Source: Paramacrobiotus metropolitanus (Eukaryota; Tardigrada; Eutardigrada; Parachela; Macrobiotidae). Taken from it: a stretch of 64,000 nt of DNA. The notes beneath the pieces were generated by a model. It worked only from the letters and a program-made list of their open reading frames with translations. It ran no database searches and was not told the origin of the DNA. The stretch is from assembly GCF_019649055.1 (NCBI RefSeq), contig NW_026570229.1:1178001-1242000 (forward strand), read 5' to 3'. Shown in pieces: positions 34,401-44,029 of the stretch (positions within the stretch are counted from its first letter, which is position 1; each line of letters starts with the position of its first letter). The translations under genes were made by a program, and so were the position numbers.

Positions 34401-37400
34401 AATACCAACGACTCATGGTGCGCCACGATTTGAATTTTAATACACAAATTTTAGATATTCCATTTAAAGCAGTTTGTTTGAGTGGAAAACAGTAAATTAA
34501 AGTTTCATTTAATAAGTTTCATCTTTCGTGATGAAAAAAGAATATTCAGGAATTTTGTCGTTAAGCAGAACTTTTAGATATTTTAGATTATAATTTCAGT
34601 GCCGCGATTTATATTTGTGTTAGTATTTGTGCACGAGATTGTATTTCTTTTAAAATTAATTAGACGATTAAATGTTCTTGTGATTTTTACGCAGAAATTT
34701 TCTACATGTTTTTCGAATTGGTAAAATTTATTTTATGATATTGAAGAATTTGTCATGTTGATTTACTTCTCTTGACCAATGTGAAAATATTAGTTATCAG
34801 TCGCTTTCCGGTGTTGAATAATTAGCGCAGTTTTTTTTTGAGATAGATTTTCAGTTTGTAGCATTTTGCTTTTTAATTTATTGGTAGATTTGATGGGAAA
34901 TTTTTATTATGTTGAAATTATGTTCGCGCATGTATACTTTCTTTTAGAACTAGGGTTTATTAAGGAGGCTCTATATTACCTCATGTGCCAGTTAAATGTT
35001 AATCAATAATCAATGTTATTGGCTGGTGCTAATCAACTTTAATAGCATGGAGGAAGTGTTTCTTTTATAAATGCGGCTTAGTTCTGTTGCATAGTTCGTA
35101 CTCGTACCATGACACTTATTAAAGTTACATATACAATGAAATTTAAATAAATTTAAATTTTTGTCTGCAACTTCTCAAGAACCTCAGGATTTATACAGCA
35201 GTTATTTTCGTGTTAAATAATTGGTTTGCTTGCATTATTATTATTAATTCAAAGAGGGAGAACATTCGGATCCGTTTAAACAATTCTATGTTATCTGTAA
35301 AGAATAACAATAGAATAAAATCATTTTTTAAAATAATGAAATGTCGAAAATTTCAAATTTCAATTTTAAAATCCATATGGCCATGATTCAGATTTGTTCC
35401 TTTCTGTGTAAATATTTTTCAGTAATATTAAAACCTGTGATAAACCTGGTAGTGTCCCACCACCTCCAGGCAGTCACAGTGGGACGGTCTCAATCTTACC
35501 ATTTTTAAATTTAAAGGATTTAACAAATTCAGGAAAATCGCATTAAAGCTTCTTCAAAAACAGTGCACTTCAAAAATTTCAAATTACTCCCTTAATTCGC
35601 GCGCAATTCTTTAAGTATATAATTAAACATGTTCTGTGTAATTCGTGTTCCTTCTTTATTGTTAGTATTCAGTTGCAATTTTGGTGCCAATTTGCAGAAA
35701 ATAATTTAATTGTTTCTAATTAAATTTTCATCGTTGAAATAAAAAAAAATTTTTTTTTTTTTTTTTTTATAATTGTCGTACTTTCTGTTGTAGTGCTTTG
35801 GCGGATAATATGAAACACTTTAGGTACAGTAATTACACAATTGTTGAATTACTACCGTTGTACCGTCATTATGATTTTATAATATTGCAGATCGTAAAGA
35901 GCAAGCGGTTGGATTAGTACAGTGCTTCAGCGGTACAGATAAAATGTGTATAGTGGCTTGCATTTTTATCCGCATGCAAAATTTGTTAGATTGCGTCGCA
36001 CGATACATCATGGTAGTATTAAAATCGATACTCAGGCCTAATGGAAGTGCCTGAAAATGTACTTTAACCTAGGCAGTCATACGACTCTGTGAGAGTAGTC
36101 CTCAAAACCATTCCTAGTACATCACAACAATTGCAGTAGCTATGCAAAGCACTTTTACTGCAGTGCAATTACTGTGACGCACTAAGAATGGTTAAGTTCA
36201 TCATGGAAATGGGAGTTAATGGGAATTCCGCTGACGTCAATTGACGTCCGCAGGATATTAGGAATAGAGAGAATTCAGAGAAACATCTAAGGGTTTGACA
36301 GTCCTCTGAGAATTAAATTGCGATTGTCAGAGTGAAGACCAATTTTTCGTTGACGTCAGTAATCATGGGAAATTGACATTACTGGCATTGACACTGACGT
36401 CAATGGTTGCCTTGGCAACCAATGTACGTCAAGACGGATATTATAAGCCATCCTTGAAAAGCCATTTTATATATAATATTTTTCAGTAAAACATTTATTT
36501 ACTTTTTCAATAAGTGACCACTAAAATGTGTATGTCACAAATAAAGAAATTTTAATGCTGGTGTCTTTTATTCTACCTGAGAGAAAAATGACTACCTATT
36601 CAGTGTAACTCGAATGCTGTTATTGTGGCAGTTTTGAGAAAAAAAAAAAAATTTTATTTTATCAGTTACCAGTTTTATTTTATCATTCATTTTATGAATA
36701 GTTAACCACGATTTGACATATTTTTTGAAAAATTTCCTCTGTGACCTTTATCGTGCTTGCTTCGGTATTAATCGCGGTACAAAAATATTTTTGATGTCAA
36801 AATTTTTAGCTAATTTTTGCGGGCTGATGTTGCACTTGTAAATATTATTACTTTGATAAAATAGTGCCTATTAGGTTTTTTAGGAAATTCTGATGATTAT
36901 AGATGTACCGGATATTTCTTATAATTAGGTTTATTATAAATTTTTCGACATTGTCGGTCATTATAATATATGTCGCAGATGAAAACTGATTATTTGGAAT
37001 TAGATCTGTAGGTTTTTATGAAGGTATACTGTATATCAGTTAGTAACCATTTTTGAAAAATTTTAAATCTATACATTGTACGGTCTGTTTTCGATTATGC
37101 ATTTTATCGCATAATTATGTTGTTAAGAACCGTTACGATAAATTATTTTAAATGTTGGTTCTCAAGAAGCATTTCACAGATTAGTGCCATTTTCAAGTAA
37201 TTATAATTTGCTTGGCAGATGCCAGAATCTTTTAGATAATTACTTCGCTTCGTATTGAGGATATTACAAATCTGTAATTTGTGTACTCATAAGGGTAATT
37301 ATATGCAGAATATTATTGGATTTCAAGTTTTAATTTTTAAATATAAAATGTACTTGTAAGCACAATTTTGGTGTTCAGACTATTTTATACTGCTGAGGCA

Positions 37401-37997
37401 ATTCGGAAATTATCAACTTCTTCTGTTTATCATAAACATTTTCAAACGGACTGTTGGTGTCAGCTACACTTCATTAAGTAATATTATTTCAGGCTTATTA
37501 ACACAGGGTTATTAAATGATGTTAAGCACATATTTTTAAAGGTTTTATAGTAATTATTCCTATACAAAAATTTAACATTTGTACAAGGTGTTGGTCAACC
37601 AAAAGGTTGGTGACCTTTTACAATATGAATTTTGTATATGTACTGTACAGATAAATATATAGAAACCAAGGTGTTTGTTTCGTGTTTGTGCTTCCTTTTC
37701 TAATTTTGTATTTTAACATTTTTGTTTTAACGTTTGTAAAACCAAAGTGTTTGTTTCAACTCGATTACCATTTTGTATTGTGTGTTGATAATCAACATGT
37801 GCATAACCAAGGTGTGAGTTTGGATTTTTTGGACAATCACACGATTTAACATTTAATATATAAGATTGTAAAACGCAAATGTAAATTTATCTATTTGACA
37901 CCAACAGCCGTTATTTCGGTTATAATTTTTTATCGGATTTTTTTCAATTTTTATCGACTAACGCAGTAATAGCATATGTGGTACCTATAACTATATC
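34401..37997. other. AT-rich noncoding interior of element 1
   Basis: No long frames. It holds poly-A and poly-T runs (for example 35,740-35,769), a cluster of CRE-like words including the 16-bp palindrome GACGTCAATTGACGTC (36,233-36,248), TTGACGTCAG (about 36,349) and CTGACGTCAA (about 36,394), and the GGTTGCCTTGGCAACC stem (about 36,405). These repeat the CTGACGTC word of the LTR. Confidence 0.6.
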
Positions 37998-38024
37998 TTA
38001 TACTAAAACATGTTTAAAGACCAG

Positions 38025-38342
38025 AAAGGTCACTCTGTTCCTAATATTATTTTTGCAAAATGTTATGCAATTATTTTTGAACTTTTGATATTTTAATATA
38101 TAATAAGGATGAATACACTTACCCCGGGCCATCCGTCCGGAAGGGGCCAGGTGTATAAAGGTCATTAGACTGTAGCTGGTAATACATAAAAGGTCATCTA
38201 GGTAACCTGCGACGGATCCAGGTTGGAGATACATTTTAAAGGTCACTTCGAGATCAGTAGAAGAGAATTTATAACAGTAGAAAAATTTTAGTAGCAGATC
38301 AGATAGGGTGGGCGGGTGGGCACAGTTGCCTACGAAAGGTCA
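38025..38342 (+). promoter_or_regulatory. Five AAAGGTCA octamers in the element 1 leader
   Basis: Exact AAAGGTCA at 38,025, 38,157, 38,189, 38,238 and 38,335, all in one orientation within 320 bp just inside the 5' LTR. A sixth copy in the opposite orientation is at 37,610. AGGTCA is the nuclear-receptor half-site; a binding role is inference. Confidence 0.75.
38123..38246 (-). CDS. Element 1 leader frame ending at a splice donor
   Basis: The first ATG of the leader (38,246, within ATGACCTTT) opens 41 codons up to CCCGGG|GTAAGT, a near-consensus donor (GT at 38,122-38,121). If used, the donor would remove the hairpin array and join the leader to the 3' ORFs at 31 kb. Three in-phase or nearby ATGACCTTT words carry the octamer motif. 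A convincing acceptor near 31.4 kb was not found. Confidence 0.4.
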
Positions 38343-38361
38343 CGGGACCTTTACACAAAAA

Positions 38362-38377
38362 CCACGATCTGCTACCA
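38362..38377 (-). promoter_or_regulatory. Primer-binding site of element 1 (tRNA-iMet-like)
   Basis: The minus strand reads TGGTAGCAGATCGTGG three bases after the LTR end. The animal initiator tRNA ends CTCTGCTACCA, so 10 of its last 11 bases match. The same site with one difference is in element 2. Confidence 0.85.
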
Positions 38378-38380
38378 GTA

Positions 38381-38654
38381 TGTAGGGCAGCGCCCGCCCG
38401 CCTATATACATGGACTCTCACACAACCAGTGGGGGGAAACTTTATACACGTACTACTGCTCCCTGAACAACACAGCCGGCCGCCCTTATATAGCGGCGAG
38501 CCGGCAAATACACATACGGCTGGGAAAGATCCCGCTGACGTCTATGGACGTCAGTGGGGAAATCGATGATCGTACAATGTGCACGCCGGGATCATGCATC
38601 CCCGGCGTGCTATCGATCGGGTGCACATACACGTCTGTAGGGAAAAACCCTACA
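38381..38654 (-). repeat. 5' LTR of element 1, with promoter-like order
   Basis: In sense (minus) order it holds the CRE-type inverted repeat CTGACGTC-CATA-GACGTCAG (38,554-38,535), then TATATAAG (38,492-38,485), then about 100 bp to the LTR end and the primer-binding site. CRE upstream of TATA upstream of R/U5 is a plausible Pol II promoter layout. Confidence 0.85.
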
Positions 38655-38992
38655 CCAGATCATCGAAAGCCAAATTTTGCCTGGTCAAAGGTTTAGAGTC
38701 GGAGTCTTTAGGTCAGTAGCCAATATTGCGGGCTGTTTAAACCCGATTGTCACAAAAACTTGCAAAAAGCATCAAAACTAATTTGCCATAATAAAACAAT
38801 TATTAGAATCTGACTCTGCGCAACGGCTGAATTATAGGAATTTTTTTAATGCGCTGACCACACTTGGCTGAATAACCCTCTGTACATTCTAATAGTATGT
38901 GTATTTGTACTCATTAAATTTCTGTTTGGCCACGCCCATTTGACCTATGCAGATGAAAATATTTTTTTAATCATACCACAGTAGTATGTTAC

Positions 38993-39240
38993 CTTTTCCA
39001 CAAAAAACGAAATTTTTTTGAATTTGGAGGCGGAAATAATGCCCTGGTCAGTGCCTTGGTCGTTAACTGCTTCGCCGCGGCCAGATTATTGCGTTCCAGG
39101 TGTGCCGCCGCAAGATTAACGTACGATGCTACTAGCAGTTGTCGGCGCTTAACTTCCGCCTCCCCTTCGATGCCGGTGTAGTAATCCAGGATCTTCTGTA
39201 TCTTTCCGTATTGCTCCACGGCGTTATCCAAATTTCCTTC
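38993..39240 (-). CDS. FKBP-type TPR exon
   Basis: A 248-bp exon bounded by an acceptor (TTTTTCGATATAG| at 39,241) and a donor (GAAAAG|GTAACA, GT at 38,992-38,991). It encodes EGNLDNAVEQYGKIQKILDY, then LLVASYVNLAAAHLERNNLA and AAKQLTTKAL. This matches the first TPR helices of FKBP4/5-class immunophilins: a gnl.A...Y..i...l.y opening, then the LN-AxxxL helix, then AKxxxxKAL. In that family the TPR domain binds the Hsp90 C-terminus. The end (PPNSKKFRFLWKR) sits where the family has NN-KGLFRRG. Neighbouring exons were not found, so it may be part of a large-intron gene or an isolated fragment beside the mariner/LTR cluster. Confidence 0.7.
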
Positions 39241-39504
39241 CTATATCGAAAAAATAAAACTGCACAAAATCCATGTCATCAGGCCCGTCTTTAGGTTTTT
39301 TCTTGGGGGGGGGCGTACCATTGTTCTCCTCAAAAAAAGAACGATGGCGCCAGTTGCGCCAGTTCCGAATTTCCTTTTTTTAACATGTAAGGTTCGACGC
39401 CAGTTGCGCCAGTTCGTTTTCGGAAGGGAGGGGGGGGGGGCGTGCGTCATTGTTCGATTTTACAAACAAGCCGTATGTATGATTGTGCAACGAATTTTCT
39501 CCCA

Positions 39505-39849
39505 TTAAACAAAATTTAGAAAAGAATCACGAGTCAGAAACATTTCCATATATAAAAAGTAATGCCGGAAGCTATTATTAACCTGTATTTCTTTTGGCAC
39601 AAGTGTTACAATATTAACATGGAGCTCACCCTCTGCTTCTCTCACTTTGATGCAGACGCCCGACGGATACCGCACTGGTTCCAGCTGGACGCGGGGAATT
39701 GAATCGATACCCTTAAATATTGTAGTAATTAGATTATCAAAATCTTGGTCTATTCTTGTGGCACATTTATTATATAAAACGCAGTAGCCGACGTAGAGAG
39801 TAATAAAAATTCCACAAAAGCTTCCGCGTTTAACGTTAACAAACGCCAC
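39505..39849 (-). CDS. Candidate upstream exon, unassigned
   Basis: A minus-strand frame of up to 114 codons includes DNLITTIFKGIDSIPRVQLE, then VRYPSGVCIKVREAEGELHV, and reaches CCAAAAGAAATACAG|GTTAAT, an acceptable donor (GT at 39,582-39,581). Composition is protein-like and it precedes the FKBP/TPR exon on the same strand, so it might belong to the same gene, although it does not resemble an FKBP domain. Confidence 0.35.
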   Translation of the reverse strand: MAFVNVKRGSFCGIFITLYVGYCVLYNKCATRIDQDFDNLITTIFKGIDSIPRVQLEPVRYPSGVCIKVREAEGELHVNIVTLVPKEIQVNNSFRHYFLYMEMFLTRDSFLNFV

Positions 39850-40799
39850 AGTCGTGTTATCTTGTGATTTGGCCGGCTCAACTACACACCTATAGTTCTG
39901 ACGGGGTGAATCATGGCACTAGTACAGATACCTGTTTGTTAAGGAAATTCGGTGTCGCTCGAGGCTCCTGTGTTTGAAGGCTCCAGTATCAACCAGGGAA
40001 GCTATAAAAAATCTGGAAATAAGGGCCAGTCACTGGCCCATAATTCTAGATACTCTGTAGCTTTCTGTCGTACTGGCCTTCAGTGCGACAGAAAGTTGCA
40101 AACGCGCACCGGAAGTACTCTACGTTGGTAGTTGGGTACGAGAAATTATCGCTTATAGACAGAACGCTGTGAGAAATGATCGCGTGGATTACAACAACCG
40201 CATATTGTCAAACGTGCTTGCCGGGAACTTTGCCGTTTGGGACAGCAGACGGCTTGGACATTGCGATGCCTGCCAGGTTTCAGCCTGGCGCCGTAATCTT
40301 CGTGTGCTAACACACCGCGTGTCAGAGCCGGGTACGGGTGATCTGCTTCGCATGAGACCGGTTATACACATCGACCGCCAACATAGTCCACCGTCTACTC
40401 CAAATCCGAAATTCGGAGGCTCGAGAAGAACCACGACTGGATAAGGCGTCCAATCATGGTTCTCTTCGAGCCAACTCTGACGACTGCTCATCTTCGACGG
40501 TCAGCACTTATGACGCTAATGGCGATGCGTGTTGCATTGTGGTCGTTTCTGGCTAGCCAATCCGCATTAGCTCTTTTCTGATGTGCGCTTTTTTTAGCAA
40601 GATCTTCAAAGGAGGAATTGAACACTTTCCCGGAAATCTCGAGTTAAAAGACAAATTTTTCAAATGGAAATCCCAAGAAGGTGTCCGTTCAGGAAGGTGT
40701 TCTTCGTCCACATGAGGGATATACCAACAACTAAAGTCTTTAGTTGCCGGGTTGATCCTCACATGGGTGGAGAAAACCATACGAGCAGCTCGAATAAAT

Positions 40800-41583
40800 A
40801 TGGCAGTGGGTCATGAAGAGTGTATTACAGGGAAAACTGCCGCAAACTGACATCCGGCAGCCGATAAAAATCAATAGTACCGAAGCCCGTGGCCGTCGAC
40901 AGACTAGTCAGTAGTCGGATGCTGGACACATTCGGATAGCGAAGTGGATCTGCACTCCAAAACTGAGCCGGAAAACGCACAGCACACGCAACCATACCCT
41001 GGTGCGGTCGCACGGATCATGTCGCACATCAGCATCAGGCCAGCGATGACGGAGTTCCGCGTCGATGGTCTCGCGAGCCGCAGTGCTTGATGACAACGTG
41101 CTGCGGGCCCGGCTGCCAACGCTGGTGCAGCGTTGCCATGGGTAAGAACCAAATCGCCATTTGAAGTGTAGTGTAAGACCATCGTGCAGGAACGCGGGAT
41201 CGGCGTATCGAGCATCGCGTCCCACGCGGTGGATACGGCGCGCAGGTCCATCTGGATGAACGTTTTCCAGTGTGAAAACACTTCGTGGAACACTTTCACC
41301 GAAAGCCGTAATTTGGCCAGCGGATGCGTTCCATGGCGACGAATTCCGTACACTCTTCTAGGCTGTCGTGACGACGCCTATGGACCCCGGCTCCTCCGCA
41401 ACGTCGATGCACACCATCGCCTCCGAGAACCATCGATGGATAAGGCAGCCAGATCCAAGAACCTAGCGGCATTTCCGGCATCAAAACGTCGACGGAAACG
41501 GTGGAAAATTCCTTAGAGTTTGTGCGACTCAGATCAGCTTCGTTCGTGATCGAGGTAAAAATATCGGGTCGAATGGAACATAC
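40800..41583 (-). pseudogene. Copy B left arm: minus-strand exon (VFSHWKTF family)
   Basis: The minus strand has a 149-codon frame (41,353-40,904) with VFHEVFSHWKTFIQMDLRAV and, in the -1 register upstream (41,652-41,296), STVSVDVLMPEMPLGSWIWL then ECTEFVAMERIRWP. Both blocks are shared with copy A at 3.2-3.7 kb, so they were duplicated together. The two frames need an intron or frameshift to join. I cannot name the family; the AVSTAWDAML segment is F-box-like at best. The arm is cut from the rest of copy B by LTR element 2. Confidence 0.4.
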
Positions 41584-41922
41584 TCTAATGCTAGATCCGA
41601 CTGTGATCCAGATACGGCGACCTAAACGGAATAGATCCCGTGGAGCGAGCAATGCGATATGTATTGCGAGCTATGCGGAAACGCAAGACGTCGCACCGCT
41701 AATTGCTAACTTTATTAATATTGAAAAATTCCGACAACAGAAAATCAACACTAATCGGCGCAGCTCGATTGTCAATCGTAGAGCCAATTCTACAGTGTGC
41801 AGCACGTGCTATGCCGCGCCCACTGACACAACTCAAGCCAATCAGAAGCGAGACACAACACAGACACGTAATCCATGTGGCGCAGCGTTGCGGACGTGAA
41901 CGCTAGTGAACCCCCGCTCACA
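41584..41922 (-). repeat. 3' LTR of element 2
   Basis: 339 bp, apparently identical to the 5' LTR. In sense it begins TGTGAGCG and ends ATTAGA, and carries AATAAA (minus strand of 41,711-41,716) as a likely polyadenylation signal. Confidence 0.93.
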
Positions 41923-42690
41923 TGCCTCTGGGGGGATGCCGAGCTCCGTTGAGGCTGGACACACTCCCGAATCCTCGAAAAGACGGCGGTCGCCGGTGTC
42001 TGTGCGTGCTCAAAAACATCAAATTCTCTTATTCCATTTTATCACATCAATTCCAAATGCACAATGTGAAATAAAGAGATCTGTATCAAAATACTATTCC
42101 ATATCAATTCTAATACAAAACAGATCAACAGTTAAACAGATCAACAGAAGCAATTAATCAATGTAGACTAGGATCCTCCATTTCTGACTCGTAAAGGTCA
42201 CAGGTCCTGTCGACCGTTTTCCGCACTTTGGCCCATTCCGCTCCGTTGAGCAAATTTGCGCATCCTTCGTGCGACTTTCATCACAATCCGCTTGAGAATC
42301 AGGTGCGTATCAAGTACGACTTAGGAAATACTGCTTCAATCTTTGGAATATGGTGCGTATCAATCGTACGACTTTCAAATGAGATCCAATAAAGGTCATG
42401 GAGGGACGTCATGTAGACAAGCGTAGGTCGCTTCCTCCCTGGTAAAGGTCGTCATTTACTGAGATGATCCGTTGAGATGTGCGACTTGTTTTGGGTTAAT
42501 GGTCCCAAAAAGGTCATGCGACTTGAATTCCAACACAATGACTCTGTTGGGCAATTGGTGATCCCAAAGGTCATCCAACTTCTTTTCAAACTTCCATTAA
42601 AGGTCATGGAGGAACTTAGCCGATTTTCTGCAGCCTTCAAGCACTTCTTTGCTTGCCCCCCTGGTAGAATCTTCAGTTGACCTTTCCGTC
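41923..42690 (-). other. 3' noncoding region with clustered octamers
   Basis: No long frame. AAAGGTCA on the plus strand at 42,193, 42,391, 42,509, 42,566 and 42,599, then TGACCTTT at 42,678: six octamers in 500 bp at the 3' end, five in the opposite orientation to most copies in the ORFs. Confidence 0.7.
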
Positions 42691-42709
42691 GCACATCCAA
42701 CTTCAACAT

Positions 42710-43195
42710 GCCTCGGGCGGCCAGAGTGCCGGCAGAGTTTACCGTAGCATCTCTGATGGGGCCGGCTAACTAGCGCATTAAATTTACCCCATGACGCTTC
42801 CACATTAAATCTTTTACTCTTGTTCGCCGCTTGTGGCCCATCTTCGGTACGAGAGATCCGGCTTGATTACCGTTATTTCTCTCGTTAAGTTTTGACACTG
42901 AATCGCTTGGAGAGAGTGGCCGGCATAGTGTACCGTAACGTCTCCGATGGGGCCGGCTAATGGACCGAATCAAATTCAACCCCATTAATATTTCCACCTG
43001 TTGTCTTTCTCTTTTTCGCCGCTTGTGGCCCCTTTCGTCTTCAAGAGATCCGGCTTGATTACCGTAGTTTCTCTTGCCAATTTGTAACACTGAGTCGCTT
43101 AAGGAGGAGAGCCGGCTGACTGCCGTAGCAACTCCTTTGGGGCCGGCTAATGGACCGAATCTAATTCAACCCCAATCGCTGCTCCACATGATTTT
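42710..43195 (-). repeat. 190-bp tandem repeat, about 2.5 units
   Basis: GGCCGGCTAA recurs at about 42,760, 42,951 and 43,141, with CGCCGCTTGTGGCCC and GAGATCCGGCTTGATTACCG between. Noncoding 3' part of element 2. Confidence 0.85.
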
Positions 43196-43363
43196 TTTAT
43201 CCTTTGCGGTTCTGTGCTATAAACGCTGAAAACAGCAAATACACAAATACAGTTTATAGTAATATGTCATGCCGCCCTTATATACAACACCATGCTTCAT
43301 TTTTGTGACGTACCGACATATGCCGTAGACGCCCTTTTAATAGTGTGATCCTAACGACCACCA

Positions 43364-43990
43364 CTATTCCGTCTCATTTGAATCCTCCTCGCCGTCTTTA
43401 GGCGGGCGCTTTTTGGTACTTTCCGGTTGATTACGGTCAGACGTTCGGTCAATTGGTTCCGTTGAATCAACTGCCATGACCTTTTCTGGGTCTACTTCGC
43501 GCTGACCACGACCTTTTCCTTGACGGCTGCGCTTAATCGCCTCAACTTTATGGCGTGCATCGTTCTCTTCTAACTGCAGTCTGCGGTTATTAGGGTCGTC
43601 CGCCAATCGCCGTTGCACATCAGCGAGATTATCGCGGAGCTGCTGATTTCGCAAGCCACGCCGTCCTATTTGGTTAGGAGCGCGTTCTGGGCGTCGGTCG
43701 CCTTTGTTGACCAGAAATTCGTTAACGTAGACGTCTACTCCGTCCACTGGTTCAACGTAGTCGCTCCCCATAGTATCTTTGATCCGATTGATCCTCTCTT
43801 CCACTTGGGAGGTATGGCGCCGTGTAAGATTGCCCTTTTCCATTCGTGTCCTACACTTCTTCAACGCCTTCCGAGCCGTGTGGGCTATTCCGACATGTTC
43901 CATAGGCTCTCCCAACTTAACCCGGTCGACACCATGCATGCCAATTGGCACAGTGGCGAGCTTCGCTTTCTGTAGCCGAAGAACATGCAA
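43364..43990 (-). CDS. Element 2 ORF F: charged basic-to-acidic protein
   Basis: About 208 codons on the minus strand. The first in-frame codon of the open stretch near the start is TTG, not ATG; the first Met lies about 18 codons in. The sequence GTGCAG| (AG at about 44,009) just upstream is a possible 3' splice site, so the frame may be joined to an upstream exon. The middle is Arg/Gln/Asn-rich and helical (LADVQRRLADDPNNRRLQLE), then a basic KRSRQGKGRGQR patch and an acidic KDGEEDSNETE end. Possibly nucleic-acid-binding; no family recognised. Confidence 0.55.
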   Translation of the reverse strand: MHVLRLQKAKLATVPIGMHGVDRVKLGEPMEHVGIAHTARKALKKCRTRMEKGNLTRRHTSQVEERINRIKDTMGSDYVEPVDGVDVYVNEFLVNKGDRRPERAPNQIGRRGLRNQQLRDNLADVQRRLADDPNNRRLQLEENDARHKVEAIKRSRQGKGRGQREVDPEKVMAVDSTEPIDRTSDRNQPESTKKRPPKDGEEDSNETE

Positions 43991-44029
43991 TATGAGACGT
44001 CTGCACGATTTTATTGTAAACCAGAGATG

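Larger units (their letters stand above)
29599..38654 (-). mobile_element. LTR element 1: 9.06-kb non-autonomous LTR retrotransposon
   Basis: Two 274-bp direct repeats that look identical (29,599-29,872 and 38,381-38,654) begin TGTAGGG and end CCCTACA, flanked by the 4-bp duplication CCAG (29,595-29,598 and 38,655-38,658). The primer-binding site beside the right LTR fixes the minus orientation. There is no recognisable gag, protease, RT or integrase. Coding potential is limited to small ORFs near the 3' end (30,089-31,384) and a short leader frame. The interior is AT-rich and hairpin-laden. LTR identity means recent insertion, so another element must have supplied polymerase. Confidence 0.92.
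28886..38882. mobile_element. Mariner-like element split by LTR element 1
   Basis: Perfect 28-bp terminal inverted repeats at 28,886-28,913 and 38,855-38,882, starting CAGAGGGTTATTCAGCCAAG, flanked by TA (28,884-28,885 and 38,883-38,884). Removing the 9,056-bp LTR element and one CCAG copy leaves about 0.94 kb, the size of a small or decayed Tc1/mariner element. A minus-strand frame at 29,007-29,435 lies inside but I see no transposase motifs in it. The TIR resembles that of the 16.8-kb element at the GCCAAGTxxGG core. Confidence 0.8.

Noticed and set aside
41501-41906. Protein-like frame repeated at 55,676-55,987
   Set aside because: It is the LTR sequence itself, identical because the LTRs are identical; no domain.
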